Source: Amphiura filiformis
Taxonomy: Eukaryota; Echinodermata; Ophiuroidea; Amphilepidida; Amphiuridae
Direction: 5' to 3'
NCBI RefSeq assembly: GCF_039555335.1
Contig: NC_092637.1
Coordinates: 1,240,001-1,304,000 of the forward strand
Length of the DNA: 64,000 nucleotides
Part shown: positions 24,901 to 39,900 of the stretch, one piece after another
How the letters are laid out: each line of letters starts with the position of its first letter
How positions within the stretch are numbered: position 1 is the stretch's first letter
Notes under the pieces: model-generated
What the model saw: the letters and a program-made list of their open reading frames with translations, nothing else
What the model was told of the DNA's origin: nothing
Database searches by the model: none
Position numbers and translations under genes: made by a program

Positions 24901-27900
24901 CCTGCTGTGGAAACATTTGTTACAGGTAAGGCTAAAACAATGTTAGGCTTAGATTTTAGGATTAGGGCTTAGTGTTAGGATTAGAACAACACTTTGTTTT
25001 ATCTCGATTTTGGTAGTGACATAGGTGCCTGGTACTTGTTTGGTTACAGAACGCAGAACGCATTGCGTACGAAAGTGGTATGCTTGCAGCGCAACCACAT
25101 AAAAGTGCTAAGGTCACTTGTCGACCAAACTTGTCGAAACAAAGTATAGTACTAGAATTAAGAGAGTAATGGTTCAGCTGGCAACAACTTGCTTTAGGTG
25201 CTGGCCAAAGTCCCACGTTTTGAGATAGTCATTGAGAATATCATTGAAGAAGGAAATTTGAACAAGGAAAAAGCAATATTTGCTTAGGAGTATAATCATT
25301 TTAGCTATACACTTTAATTCAAATCTTCATCTACTCCTGAAATATTCTCAAGAAAACAATGCTGCAACATCATTTGATCATTTGCAACATGACCCTACAA
25401 AACTATTATATTGTAATAATAATTATATGGGAACAAACGTTTTGGGCATTTTCCGCCTTATGCTGGATAAATACAACCCTTATAATATAAGTTATATCAA
25501 GTCTCTTTTATGGAACACATACCATTCCTCTTGTGTGTCAGCTTTTATATTTGTCTCATTATGTGAGTGCAGACACCGCTAGGTCATGCTCCCCCCTGAC
25601 CCATATATTTTCTTCAAAGACAGCACCCAGGCAAATAATTTTGCCAAAACAAATGAATTTGTATGAAAAATATATTGACGTTCATAGACATAGGTGTAAT
25701 TATAAATTCATTTAACATTAAGACCAGCATTTTGTGAATTTCAACAAAATTATAATAATATTGTGTGTGTTCTGTTTTCTGGATTTCAAGGAAGTATGTG
25801 ATACAAATTTTGACTGATTAGTTAATTATCAACATATAAACATGTTGTGATTTCTTCAACAGACTCCATTCCATTTGGTGAATGCCAAACTGTTGGTGTA
25901 TACTCCACAAGCATTTTGGCAGTCTGGGATTCTGTCACAGGCCCTACCGATGTGTACGGGTACCGTCGCACTGTCAGAGTGGATGCAACAGACGAAGTCC
26001 ACGGCGTCCAAGAGTTCACACCATCATATCATCCATACGTGACATTTGAGAACTTATGGCCTGGGACACAATACGAGGTGTGCTGTGAAGCACTTCAAAT
26101 CAATATAGAGATTCCAGTGGAGAATTGCATTCCACAAGTAACAGGTACTGACTGTCAAATTCTCATCCTCCATCTTAGTGAACCCCCATAAGGGCACTCA
26201 ACGAACTTTAGGAAAAATAGGGGCTCTTGAACTCAAAATGTCAACATTATTTAGTTTGGTCTAAGGAATTCAAATTGGGCTAAATTACATATCGTGGAGC
26301 TAAGAAATACAATGTTTTGCAAATTTGACATGAAGAGCTGATGTTTTAGGAGTTTTACTCATAGCGAAGATAATCAACTGGAGCATGATCACTAAATGTG
26401 GGTCATATGAACTGCCACGGAGCCTGGAATGGTGATCATTGACCGCCGCACATACCTTACCACATTTACATGTGAGTGACCTGCGTAGAGTTAACTAGCT
26501 TTCTTGCAGATCCACTGATTGGTTAATTACATCATATAATCATCTTAGTAATTCAGCAATTTTAATCTTATCCCCTTCAGACCTACTGACCGTTCTTACT
26601 ATATCTCTGATTGACTCAATACATGATATACCCATCTTTGTAACCAATGAAAATAGTTCTTAGAGACTCTTTTGTGTAACTGCTCCAGCAGACAGTCAAT
26701 AATCATAAATAGGCCAATATGGTTACAAGATGTCATGTCTAGTTCATAAAACATTGCAAATAACTCGCTCACTCTCTGTAAATGTAAATTGATGTCCCCA
26801 GCATTAACTGCTCATGCAAACTATGTTAGCCATCGGTTTCAAATTTGACGACTCATTCTTGTCATAATAATTTATTTATAATTGATGTATTTATTCATTA
26901 CTTTGTTTGTTTATTTACCTCATTTGCATTTTACTTAATTTGTTTGTTTGCTTGTTGATCTATTTTTTTTTGTGTGTTCAATCTTATTAGCACCACAAGC
27001 TCCATTCACCGTGTCAATCTCAGACGAACATCTCCGGGGGTTCTGCGTTTATTGGAACGGACCTCTCACAAACTTTGACAACTATGTGATCAAAATCCTA
27101 AATGAAGACGGCATTGTCGTCTATCCACCTGTAGGAGTTGCCACATTACCCGCGGGAGATCCTCAATACGAAGCATTACCACCGGACCATACATACCAGT
27201 GCATTGACTCCTTACTGCCGGGTAATACGTACACGGTTATAGTCGGCACATGGGTAGATGGAGTTCCCGAACCGCAGTTTAGTGATATATTTGTAAAAGA
27301 AGCAACCACAGGTAAGTTTGTTAAAAACATATCAAAAATTTATTTCCAAATTCTCAACATACAGGTGGGTTTCAAATTACTGTAACTTCATTAAACTGAT
27401 GAATACCATCAGTGGCGTACCCAGGATTTTTGAACCGAGGGGGCACAACTTGTAAATGTACCGACGGAAATATTTTTTGCCGACGGAAGTTGTGATTTGT
27501 TGACCCAAATTTTTTTTGCATGGTTTGAAAAAATAATAAGAAAAAAAATTATGTAAAATTCACTTTCATTCACAATTTTTCATCATTTTTTTGATAATTC
27601 TCCCCTTTTTTCTGTCACCCGGGGTGAATAATAGCCTATTGTTAACCCAATTTTTTTTTACCAACACCTTCCGTCTATCGACGGCCTTACATGAACCGAC
27701 TGAATACCATATAACTATAAATCATCCTTATGTCATGTTGGATTTTGCAGTAACAGACTCCAGAGTGACGGTCTAATGCCATACCATTCATTAGTAATAA
27801 TGTGTGATTTGCATAAAGAATAGATTTCTATTTAAATGTGGTTTTTTTTCACTGATCACATTATCCCCTTCTAATATTGACCCAAACAAATGAGTTATAA

Positions 27901-30900
27901 CGAAGAAAATTGGGATTTCATTCCAGCGCCTACAATGCGTGTACTACACTCACCGATCGTATTATATGTAATACTGCACGGAGCATCGTGTGTACACATA
28001 AGTTGACATCCACGGGATATGTTAGAAGCATTTGATCGGTGAACTCTGAATAAAACCGGGTCTCCTCGGTTTTAATATAAAAAGTTAAATTTTACTGTTA
28101 TTAAAGCACTTCAGGCTTAGTCTTTTACGTAGTATTTTAGTACATCACTGGGCATTATAATTATACAAAAAGTAGAAATCCGAGGGCGTCGCTGTGAAGC
28201 AAATCACACATTATGGCTTTGCTCAAAATAGTTTCTAATACCTAACTTTAACCACAAAACATAATTATTATTTTTCTTGTTATGAATACTCACAGAGAGC
28301 CTAAATCCATTAGAAATACTTAGAGAAACTCAACAGAAAAATGAGCTGGCTGTACAATGGGGGGCTATTGTAGAAGCTGTCGTTGAGAACACTCAATATA
28401 CAGTATCATGGTACAAAGAAGGCTCCACCGCTCTACCAGACACTTTTGAAACAGAGAATACACGTTACACTATTAATGGGCTTGAGGCAGGTAAAGGGTA
28501 CAATATCAAAGTGCAATATGTGGACCTGGAATTGGAAAACAGCAGATTGTTCTTTACAGGTAATTGCCTATTCTCTCTCAGTCTTGTTTATGAAGAAAGG
28601 AGGCGGTCTATTTGCTTCACCCTAGCAGAGTGTAAGATTATGCGAGACATAATTAACTGTATACGAGCATAAAAAACCCCACCAAGAGCCCAAGAAGAAA
28701 TTGGATTGAATAAATTGAAATCTATGTTGTATAAAATTGATATTATGATAAAATCCGTCAAATTGATTCACAACATTTTGTGTTTTCTAATTCAAATAGT
28801 TCCATGTCCACCTGAAAACCTTGTAGCAATTAACAACGCGAACTTCCCCAGATCAGGAACGCGATTCTCGCTATCCTGGGATCCACCTACCGGTGGTGGA
28901 AACGAGGGCTTCCGTATTTCAATCATTGATCCGGACAGTGACACCAACGAGAAAGTGGAAGCTGTCGTTGTGGCAGCAGACAAACTTAGCTATACAGTTG
29001 TTGGGTTAAATGTAAATCAAGCGTATACATTTTGCGTTGAAACCATTGTTGGATTTGATGTGTTACCGAATGATATATCGAGTGAGCCGGTATCAATTCA
29101 GGGATCAACAGGTGAGTATTCGGGTACCGTACCGATATTGTCATAATCCTCCAGAGATTGCTGCTGAGCTGGTTATCTTGATTGGTAGTTATAGCATGAG
29201 TAGGGTGACATCACATTGAGTATCCTTTAGAGCTTCGTTTCTATTCAGAAATGTGTTTCCAATGTTGTCATACAAAAGACACAGACATGGCTTACTTTAG
29301 AGTGCAGTGCCTGTGTAATGGGTAAATCCATTTTACATCTACACTCCCCCTGTGAAAGAGTTTGGAAATATCTTTCATGGGATGAGTATGAATTTCAAAT
29401 TAACCACATGATACTCACCCTCCCTCGGATTGAATATTTCTTAGAGAGTAAATGAAATTCAAATGGAGCTACAATATACCTAATGTATTCATTCCATTTA
29501 AATTCCACACTCTCCCTGAAGATATTTCCAGAATCTTCCACAGAGTGTGGATTTTAAATGGAATACCCCATCTTGGTGGAGAACTAGGTTGTGGGCAATA
29601 TGTTTGCAAAATTAGTCAATCAATGGCCATTGTAGCAATTTGGGCATCTTATTAAAGTAGAAATCCACACACTCCTATAAAGAAGATATCACCTTAATAT
29701 CCCACAAGGTATATTTCAAAAGGAGTCACTCATGCAGGTAGCTCAATGACCTTAATTTCCCACAAGGTGTATATTTCAAAAGGAGTGTGGGAGAAGAAAG
29801 CCATGTCTATCGTAGGGGATGTATAGATTAGATTTTATTTGGAGTATCCCATTTTTTGTCTGAAGCCTAGTTGTAGCACATCATTGTTTGTTTGTTTTGT
29901 AGGCAGTTTACGTTTGTACTGAAATCTTTCAATAACTGCTTGTTATTAATTTCCATTGTAGACGACCTAGGACCATTAGTTATTGAAATCAGTGGTCGTG
30001 ATATAGATCGTTTCCTCGTCAGTTGGGGAGCCATCGTCAATCCATCAGATCAGGAGACACAATATGTTGTCACAGCTAAGACAGAAGATGGGGCTATTGC
30101 TGCTTCTGATCTTGTATCAATTGGTAGGTCGCATTGTTATTATTCGGGAGGGGGTACTATTATGTTATCATGATTATTGACCGGCATTCTTGTTTTTATA
30201 TTTACTCACATTGTTGGTTTCTAATACTGGTATTGTTGTCTCAATTCTATTGGACTTATCCTATATGACATCAAACAAGAAGTATGCCTAAAACAAAATC
30301 TGAAAAACTTATTATAAGTTACAAATTGTATTCCATTTTTGTTTTTTTAGATAAACCTACAAACAGCATTCTCTTTCAATTAAATTCTGGTACTAAGTAT
30401 AACATACAAGTCAAGATTGGAGAAAGAGAATCTGATATCTTCTGCATGTACACAAGTAAGCCATTCTTTGTTTCCTCTTTCACTGTGTAAGTCACTCAGT
30501 GCAATATCCAACTAATTGTATGTTCTATTATTAAAGATTAAAACCACAACTAGCCTATCCTCTTTCACCGTGTATTAATTCAATCAGTGCATTATTCAAA
30601 TAATTGTATGTTTATAACATTCAGGGCTAAAAACTAGAACTAGCTAATTGTCAATGTGTAGGTAAATCTGCACAATATACAACTGTATACCTATAACATT
30701 AAGGGCTTAATGCCATAATTAGACTGTCCACAAGTTTGATTCTTTCTGAAAAATCAAAATCAATGCAAAACCAGAAAAAAGCCCATTCATGATCAGAAAA
30801 AGAGCCACTTTTACAGTAGTCCCTTTTATGATAAAAATGAGCAAAGAACATCATCAAAAACACTTACACTGGAACTACATAGTTTGATAGGACCATTTAT

Positions 30901-33900
30901 AAAGCCACGTTTAATTGGCTGATTTCAAAGCTCCTTTTTTGTGATTTGCTGCCATAGCAAGTATCTTTCTGCTCTTTACCATAAAAAGGGCTATAATGTG
31001 TAATTGTTGTGGTGTCTGAAGTATTGAATAGTCATCCCTTTATATCTTGCTGTTGTAGTTAAACTAATGTTCATTATTATTTTGCAATATCTAGTTCCCA
31101 ATCCACCAGGGCAGATATTCCTCAACCGAGCGACATCATCCACACTTGACCTTGGCTGGGGTCCTGCAGAGAACTTTGTCGGTGAATATGAGGTCACCTA
31201 TAGCAACGGAGGAATATTCGGCCCTATCAGCAAAAGCCCGCAGGATCGGAGTTTGGAACTTGAAGGTCTGAACCCAGGCACCGAATATGAGTTTAATATT
31301 GTTAATACAGTTGGTGAAGGTGTTCTGAAGACTGACAGCGAGCCGTCTACTGCTAGCTTTACTACAAGTAAGTATAAAATAAAGTCAGAAAAATGCTGCA
31401 TTAACCCCATGAGTACTGCTTGCTAATTGGTTACAAGAAAACTATTATGATTCATTGAGCCAATCGGCAACATGGTAAGAAGGGTGTTAGCGCTAAGAGG
31501 ATTGAGCTTAAATATTTAGAAGCTGTACTTTAATTGGTCCGTCAGATAAACATATTACATAATTAGCCAATCAGAAAGATGTAAGAAACGTAATAGTTAA
31601 ACAAAATATTTCTTTTTTGCCAGATGAAAGACCATTTTGTCTAAAATATTAGACAAAATAGTATTAGATCAAATTGCAAATCCCCGATAAAATAAAGCTC
31701 AATCCTAATTAAATATAATTTGACCTAACTGAAATGTAGCTCAATTCTAATCCTATAATAGTTTAGCCTATCTGTAATTGTAATTCTATATGAATGGGCC
31801 CAACTGATGAAATATAGCTCAATCCTAATCATATTAAAGCTTGGCCTGACTAATGAAATGGTTCAATCTTAATCCTATAGAGTTTGGCCTAATTAAATTA
31901 TAGCCAAATCCTAACCCAATATAGTTTGGTCTAACTGATGAAATATAGCTCAGTTGTAATTCTACATGGTTTGGCTCAACTTATGAAATATATCTCAATC
32001 CTAATCTTATTAAAGTTTGGCCTAACTGATGAAAATATGGTTCAATCCTAATCCTATAGAGTGTGGCCTAACTAAAATATAGCCAAATCCTAGTTTGGCC
32101 TAATTGATGAAAAAGCACAATCCTAATTCTATATATATAGTTTGGCCTAACTGATGAAATAAAGCGCAATACTAATCCTATAGTTTGGCTTAACTGAAAT
32201 ATATCCCCATCCTAATCCTATGTAGTTCGGCCTAACTGATGAAATATAGCACAATGGAATCCAATATAGTTTGGCCTAACTGATGAAATATGGCTCAATC
32301 CTAATCCTATATAGTTTGGCCTAACTGATGCAATATAGCTCAATTGTAACCATATAATAGTTTGGCCTAACTGATAAAATGTAGCTCTATCATAATCCTA
32401 TATTATGACATCTCTTCATCATCGACAAGGGGTCTTTCTTGTGTTATTAGACTTGAGTGCCGCCTTTGACACGGTCAACCATAACATCCTTTTTCAGCGA
32501 ATGCATCAAGAACTTGGTATCAGCGGCACAGCCCTTCAGTGGATGAAATCATATTTCGCCAGACGAACCACCAGTGTATGTGTAAATGGTTGCCAATCAG
32601 CGAAGTGTGCCCTCGACTACGGTCTGCCTCAGGGGTCAATTGTTTGTCCCATATCTTTCAGCATCTACACCATCCCAATTGGAAGAATCATACGCGAACA
32701 CCGCCTTTCTTACCATCTTTATGCAGATGACGTGCAACTGTATACCAACTTTGACCCGGCATGTCAGTCGTCCATTGATCGTGCACTCTCCTCTCTTACA
32801 TCATGCATTGGTGACATTCAATCATGGATGACGTGCAATATGCTTCAACTCAATCGTGAGAAGACTGAATTCTTCATCGCCGCTTCATCTCATGTTAAGA
32901 ACCAGATGCCTGCTGTCACACTCCAAATTGGAAGTGAGGCCATTGAACCATCGGAAACAGTCCGAAATCTTGGAGTTATCTTCGATAACTGCATGACAAT
33001 GCGTAACCAAATTTCTTTACTCACACGCAGTGTTTCATTCCACCTTCGCAATATCTCTCGCATTAGACGATTCTTGGACTTTGATACTAGTACTGACATT
33101 ATCCGCTCACTTATCTTATCCAGGCTTGATTATGGCAATGTTCTCCTCATGGGTGCCAACACTACTGATATCGCTCGCCTTCAGACGTTCCAAAACTGGG
33201 CTGCAAAAATCATTTTTTGTGCAAAGAAAAGGGACCATGTATCGCCGCTTTTACATCAGCTCCACTGGTTGTCTGTAGAGGATAGAATAACATTCAAAGC
33301 CATGCTGTATGTTTTTAAATGCCTTGCCGGCATTGGACCAGAATACCTGTCATCATGTCTGGAATCCTCACGAGGGCCTTAGATCCGCCTCAGATCGCAC
33401 ACGTTTGAATGTGCCGATCATACGCAGTTGGACTTTTAAATCCGCTGCCGACAAGGCATTTACCTACAATGCACCTCTGATCTGGAACAATTTACCGTCA
33501 TCTGTGCGAAGTGCTCAAACAGTCTCTGCCTTTAAAAAAGGCCTCAAACCCACCTGTTTCCGCAAACATAATTTTGATTGCTTCATGATTCATTTTGCTT
33601 AATTTTTCTTTTGTTTTTCAATTGTTTCTTGTATATATTTTGCATATGCTTTGCTTTTTCACGCTGTGATCTTTTGAAATGGCGTGTAACAAAAGCTCTC
33701 ATGTATGTATGTATGTATATAGATTGGCCTAACTGATGAAATATATCTTAATCCTAATCCAGTATAGTTCGGCCTAACTGGTGAAATATAGCTTAATCCT
33801 AATCCTATATAGTTTGGGCTAACTGAAATATAGATCAATCCTAATCCTATATAGTTTGGCATAGCTGATGAAATATAGCTCAATCCTAATCATATATAGT

Positions 33901-36900
33901 TTGCCTAACTGATGAAAAATAGCTTAATCCTAATTCAATATGGTTTGACCTAACTAATGAAATATAGCTTAATCCTAATCCAATATAGTTCGGCCCAACT
34001 GATGAATTATAGCTCAATCCTAATCCTATATTGTTTGGCCTATCTGATGGAATATAGCTCAATCATAATCCTATATAGATTGACCTAACTGATGAAATAT
34101 ATCTTAATCCTAATCCAGTATAGTTCGGCCTAATTGGTGAAATATAGCTTAATCCTAATCCTATATAGTTTGTGCTAATTGAAATATAGTTCAATCCTAA
34201 TCCTATATAGTTTGACCTAACTGATGAAATATAGCTTAACCCTATTCCTATATAGTTTGGCCTAACTGGAAGTAGAAGTTAAATTTTGATATTTGGACAA
34301 ATATTGGGAAAGGGGCCAAAACATGCATATTAAAGGTGCAATATTTGTTTTCTAGGACAATCAAGCGTAAGGACTTGTACAAAGACTATTCAGTCTGTGA
34401 ATCACTTTGATTGTTAAAATTGCAAGGATCTAATTACTGCACTGATCACAGAAATTTAAATCTACGGAATATTGATCCGATCGATGCATTGGCGATATAG
34501 GCGCTGGAATGAAGTAGCGATTTTCTTTGTTTACCTCTTATTTTGTTCAGCTCAAAATTCAAAGGGTTACAATCTGAGAGTAGAAACTGACATTTTGTGG
34601 AGAATTAAAAAAAAAGCATTTTTATGGAAATGTTAAATATTGTGTTAAATTTCTCTTCATCTCTTAGGAAGTGCTGTTCTTACCATACTTGATACTAATT
34701 CCCCTACGGACACCATCAATGTACAATGGACGCCGGAAGTTGGCGACTTTGATACGTACCTGCTGCGTGTCATCGACACCGATCAGGAAAGCACTCATCA
34801 GGAGATTGTACGCACCACGGCTCCTGATGTTGGCAGCGGAGATGTACTAGCAATCAACAATCTTATACCAGGCATATTATATCGTCTAGAGTTGTATACT
34901 GAGAATGATGATTTGGAGGAATTGTCAGATATTGAAGAGGTTATCACTGGTAGGTATTTTGCAACATTGAGTTTTCAGAACCTCGAATTAAATCTTTTCA
35001 GGGGGTTTCAGTGTAATATTTTAGTAGTAAACCAAGGGCTATAAAGAGGACAATAATATACATAAATATAGATAATTTATGCGTGATTAAATCCATTTCA
35101 GTGCATTGCCCAAAACAATGATTTTCAGGGGTGTATCAGTCCATTAATGGCGGTCATTTACAACAGAACTATTTCTGTGTTACTTTCGTAGTGATATTTC
35201 AATTGGGGTTATCGGAAGGGTGGCTCCATTTGAAAGAGTGTATGCAATTACATTCGTATGTTAAAGGGTGTGTTTAGGCGTGTTGTGTTGTCGTATAAAA
35301 TGATTGTCATTATTCAACTCAACAGACCCAGCACCACCGCAAAATCTTCAGCTTACAAGTAGCAGTTTCAGCACCCTCAACCTTCAATGGGATGCTCCAT
35401 TGCTAGGCAGTTGGGATGGTTTTGAGGTCAGCTACGATTACGTCATTCCCTTCAACGCCCCTATTGGTCGTACACCCAGTCCTACCAACATCCTAGAAAT
35501 GGCCATTGCACTGGAAGGACTGCTTCCTAACAGAGAATTCAGGGTGAGAGTTCGTGCCTTCAGACGATTTGGTGACGAAACACGCTTCAGCGGTTACATC
35601 GAAATGAATTTTTCTACATGTAAGTCTATTGGGCCAAAAAAATTGTTCTTTGTCTTGCTTCAAAATATGTGTCTATATACAGTTTAGCTCAGAGGATGAT
35701 TTAAGGAAGCCCCATCATGCACTGCAAACGTGTTATCACTAGAGTTTCAACTGCCACTTTACTTTTCAAATCCCATTGAATTCTGTGCAAAAGATGTTGT
35801 TTAAGAATTGTGCGTGTGTCATTATTACTAGGTCGATTTCAGAACAAAAGTGACGTATGCATAAAGGATAATTCACACCTTCTGTAGGTAACATAAAATG
35901 TGAAATCGACTAGCATTTTGAATGCGTTTTTATTGTAAATATATCAGTCCAAATTCAAATTTAACCATGCTCGTCAATGCAATGTGCGAGCAGTGATGTC
36001 ATGTTCATGCACACAGTTGTGCTAACCGCAAGTCAACACAGTGGCGTGGTGGGAAGTGCTTAAATCATCCTCTGAGTGTAGCTGTTGGTATTATTCAGGT
36101 CTATAATGTTTTGTTAGAAAATTAATAAATGATCACATCAAACAACCGTGATGGCAAAGTGGCCTAATAAACTTATTCATACTCTACAAAAAGTGTTATA
36201 TACGGAAGCATCTAAGTGCCACAACTTGGCATAATATTTATATAACATTTTTAGTTATAACTTAAGGTAGTGTAGCATTCGCAGGCATCTCGGCTTTGTG
36301 ATGTACCTACCTTCATCAATACTTGACGTGTACAATAATTGTATTACATTTGCTGTTCTGTTGTGAGATTGATAGAAATAAAGATTAATTTATTGATTGA
36401 TTGATAAATGTGACGTGATATATCGAAAGCAGACACTTTTGGGCAGGATCGTAAATGGAAAAATAGCCAAAATCTGCCCGGGGTGAGTTTTTACAATTTG
36501 GGTTTGTTGCGAATTTGTGACGTTATTAATGTTAAAAATATTGTCTGATAGTTTCAAACCGGAATATAACTGGCATCTTGTATCTTTTGAGACATATTTC
36601 AAGGTAATTACTATTCTCAACATCGTCAATAATATTTTTAAAGGCCGATATCTCAATTTCCAAAATTTATATTACCATAACTTACGAACTCAATATCTTC
36701 GCTTAAGAATGTCCGATTTCATTGGGGAAAGCAGCGTTGTGGAGCAAAATATCGCTAAATTTAAGATATGTAAAAATCTTAAAATTGATAACCTGCCCAA
36801 CAATGTCTGTTTTTGACATGACACGTCACAAATATTTAAAAAGATTAGTAGCTTTATTATCTTATTGGAGCTTGAAATAGTTCTTACATTGTACAAAATA

Positions 36901-39900
36901 TATTCATGTCCAGTGGTGGCTGCTGAGGGCAAACTTATCATTAGAAAAATCACCGCGACAACGATTACCGTTCAGTGGACCTCAATCTCAGGAGCGCAAC
37001 AGTACAACATCCAGCTGCGTAATATCAACAATAATGATGTGATTGTATATCCTGATTCTTTCACGGGTAATGACGCCTTATTGGAAAGTCTTGTGTCTGG
37101 TGCCGTATATGAAGTACAATTCACAGCTATCAATATCAACGTTGGCGATAGCCAAATCCAAGCTACAAGTAAGTAGACAGTGTTTGATATCCTTGTTAGT
37201 GCGGATTTCCGGATGTTTGCATTATTATTGGAGTTATTCAAGTTCTGTGATTATTTTGCTCCTCATACAAAGGTTTTCTCATTATGAATATTGCGAATGG
37301 CAATGGTAGTTTCTTTAACCTTATTAAAGATTTGGACCACTCATCCTCAAGGTACGGGATTAAAGTCATTGCGTCTGAGCTAAAGTCATACATATCTAAA
37401 GGAAACCATAACCAAATGTCACATAACTAAAATGTGACCGGTTTTCATCTTGTTTGATTTCAGTTCCACCTGCGGTAGATGGTCTGACCAGTATCCAGAG
37501 ATCCATAGACTCCATAACTCTAGGCTGGAGTGGACTAGACGGTGACAGTGAGGGCGAGGCAACAGGATTTATTGTGTGGTACTCCCCCAGACCTGGTGGT
37601 GCCCCACTATATCGGGAGATACCTAACCCTGCTGGGGAAAATACTGAGGTGAGTGGACTTAGGGAATGGTTTTATGAAATGCTAAGGGGTTCAAACATTA
37701 GGATTTTGTATGTGGTACTCACCCAGAGTGGACAGAGGGAATGGTCATAAGAAATGCAAAGGGGTTGACGCTTTAGGATTTAATATGTGGTACTCCCCAA
37801 ACCTGAAGGTGCCCCACCATATCAGGAGATACATATCCCTGCTGGGAAACAATTGGAGTTTAGTGCATTTAAGGAATGGTCATATGAAATACTAAGGGGG
37901 TTAAAGATTTAGGATTTATTGTGTGGTACCGGTACTCACTCAGTCCTGATGGAAAAAATTAGAGTTTATTTCATTTAAGGAATGGTCATATGAAATACTA
38001 AGGGGGGGTTAAAGATGTAGGATGTATCGTGTGGTACTTCCCCATACCTGATGACGCCCCACGATATCAGGAGATACCTAGCCCTGCTGAGGAATATATT
38101 GAGGTGAGTGGACTTAGGGATTGGTCATATGAAATGCTAAGGGGTGAAGCTTCGGGATGTATTATGTGGTATTCACCAATAGCTTATTGTCCTTACCTCT
38201 AGCGAAATGACCCTGCTGGATCAGACATTTAGGGGATTGTGTAAAATGCAATGGGTGAAAGTTGGTATTAAAATTTGTACATTTTGTTGCATAATTTGTT
38301 TACATTAAATTAGGGAATATATTTTATCCTTTGCTTTGCCAGGTTACCATTACCCTTGACAACCTGCTGATAGACCAGCAGTATGACCTCACCATCGTGG
38401 CATATACAGAGTTCACAGGTAGCGACGACGGAGTCGTACGTAGAGAGCTTAGTGACAAGTTCGAGTATTCGGTCACCACACGTAAGTTACTTGCAGGCGT
38501 AGAATATTGTTTTAACAGTTCATTAATCAAGTCATGCCTTAACACATTGAATTGTCAGGCATGAGAGCCTAAATAGTGTACCTCAAGCATTTATAAGTAA
38601 AAGCCCGAAATTAAATGATAATTGGTATATCTTGCATGAGCATTACAAAAGGGTTTGTGCAATGTGCATGTAGTGCATATCACCACACTGTATATATTCT
38701 ACACAGGTTACAAACCAATCAATTCAAGTCAATTCAAGTTTGCCAGGTGCATTGTACTATTCCACTTGAAATCCATACATCCTCGGATATGACCTTACAC
38801 ACAGTAGGTATATATTTCAAATGGAGTCACCAATTCAGGTAAAACCCCCTGTGTGGATGATTAATGGCATGTCTTCCCTAGGTGTTGTACGACTTTCTGG
38901 AGGTTGGCTGGAGGTACACTATCTTCAAGTTGATTAACTTGGGATAAAAGCTTTATTTTGTTTAACCAGTCGGTCCAGCCGGACACACGCTTTGGTGGCA
39001 AGCCAGATTCTATAATCTGGTCTACATGCTGGCCTGTACGGAAAGAAAAAGAAGAAATAGAAGTGGAAAAAAAAAAAAAACAAGGAAAAGAAGGGCTACT
39101 CCCAACAAATCAAGTGAATAGATTTGCCCTTACCCCTTGGGTTGAAAATTAAGAAAATTCGTATTCCATGCCCTGGTACAAAGGCTAGAGGGACATATAT
39201 AGGATCTCAACCATTGTCCAACATAAATTATTGATCTTAAATAATTTTTGTAGTACTGCTGCATGGTAATTCGTATGCAATATGCAGTTGATGAGCATAT
39301 TAATTGATAATTATCAGTGGCGGCACCTGCATTTTTCAGGGAAAATTGGGGCAAAATGGGTCGCAAAGGGCAAAGGGAATTTCAGGGGGGCAAAATTTGT
39401 TGCAAAAAGTAGACATTTGTGTGATTTAGGGGGTTTGGCCTCCAAATTGGGGTAGGGGAAAACTGGGAGATGGCAAGAATAATATTTGACGGAAAAATCA
39501 TTCATAACTCCGCCACTCATAATTATTCCCGTCAATAAATGCATGCTACTTAGACTAACTATAAATCTTCTATATTTTAAATTTTCAGGTGACCTGAACC
39601 CTGCGCAACTTCATATCACTGATGTTTACAAGGACTACGTTTGCTTCAAATGGGGTGCCACAAATTCCAGTGTTACTACAAAATGTGAACTGAAAATAAC
39701 AGATGTCTACAATGCTACTGCTGTGCCGCAAGTCCAACGCATCGACGTTGATGTTGCCACATTGGAGTACTGCTTCAGAAACCTGCAAGCTGGAACACTG
39801 TACGATATGGAAGTCAGTGTCTTGGGAGCTCAAGAACATGGAACGGAACGATTCAGGACCAGTAAGTTTGTGGGATGATAATAATTTCATGGGATGATAT

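Noticed and set aside
30462-34268. CRISPR-like array because of regular repeats
   Set aside because: Units are direct satellite repeats without unique spacers, in an animal gene intron.
37776-38103. Extra FN3 half-exons in the intron after exon 32
   Set aside because: The copies lack acceptors and most have lost the frame; treated as exon-derived repeats.
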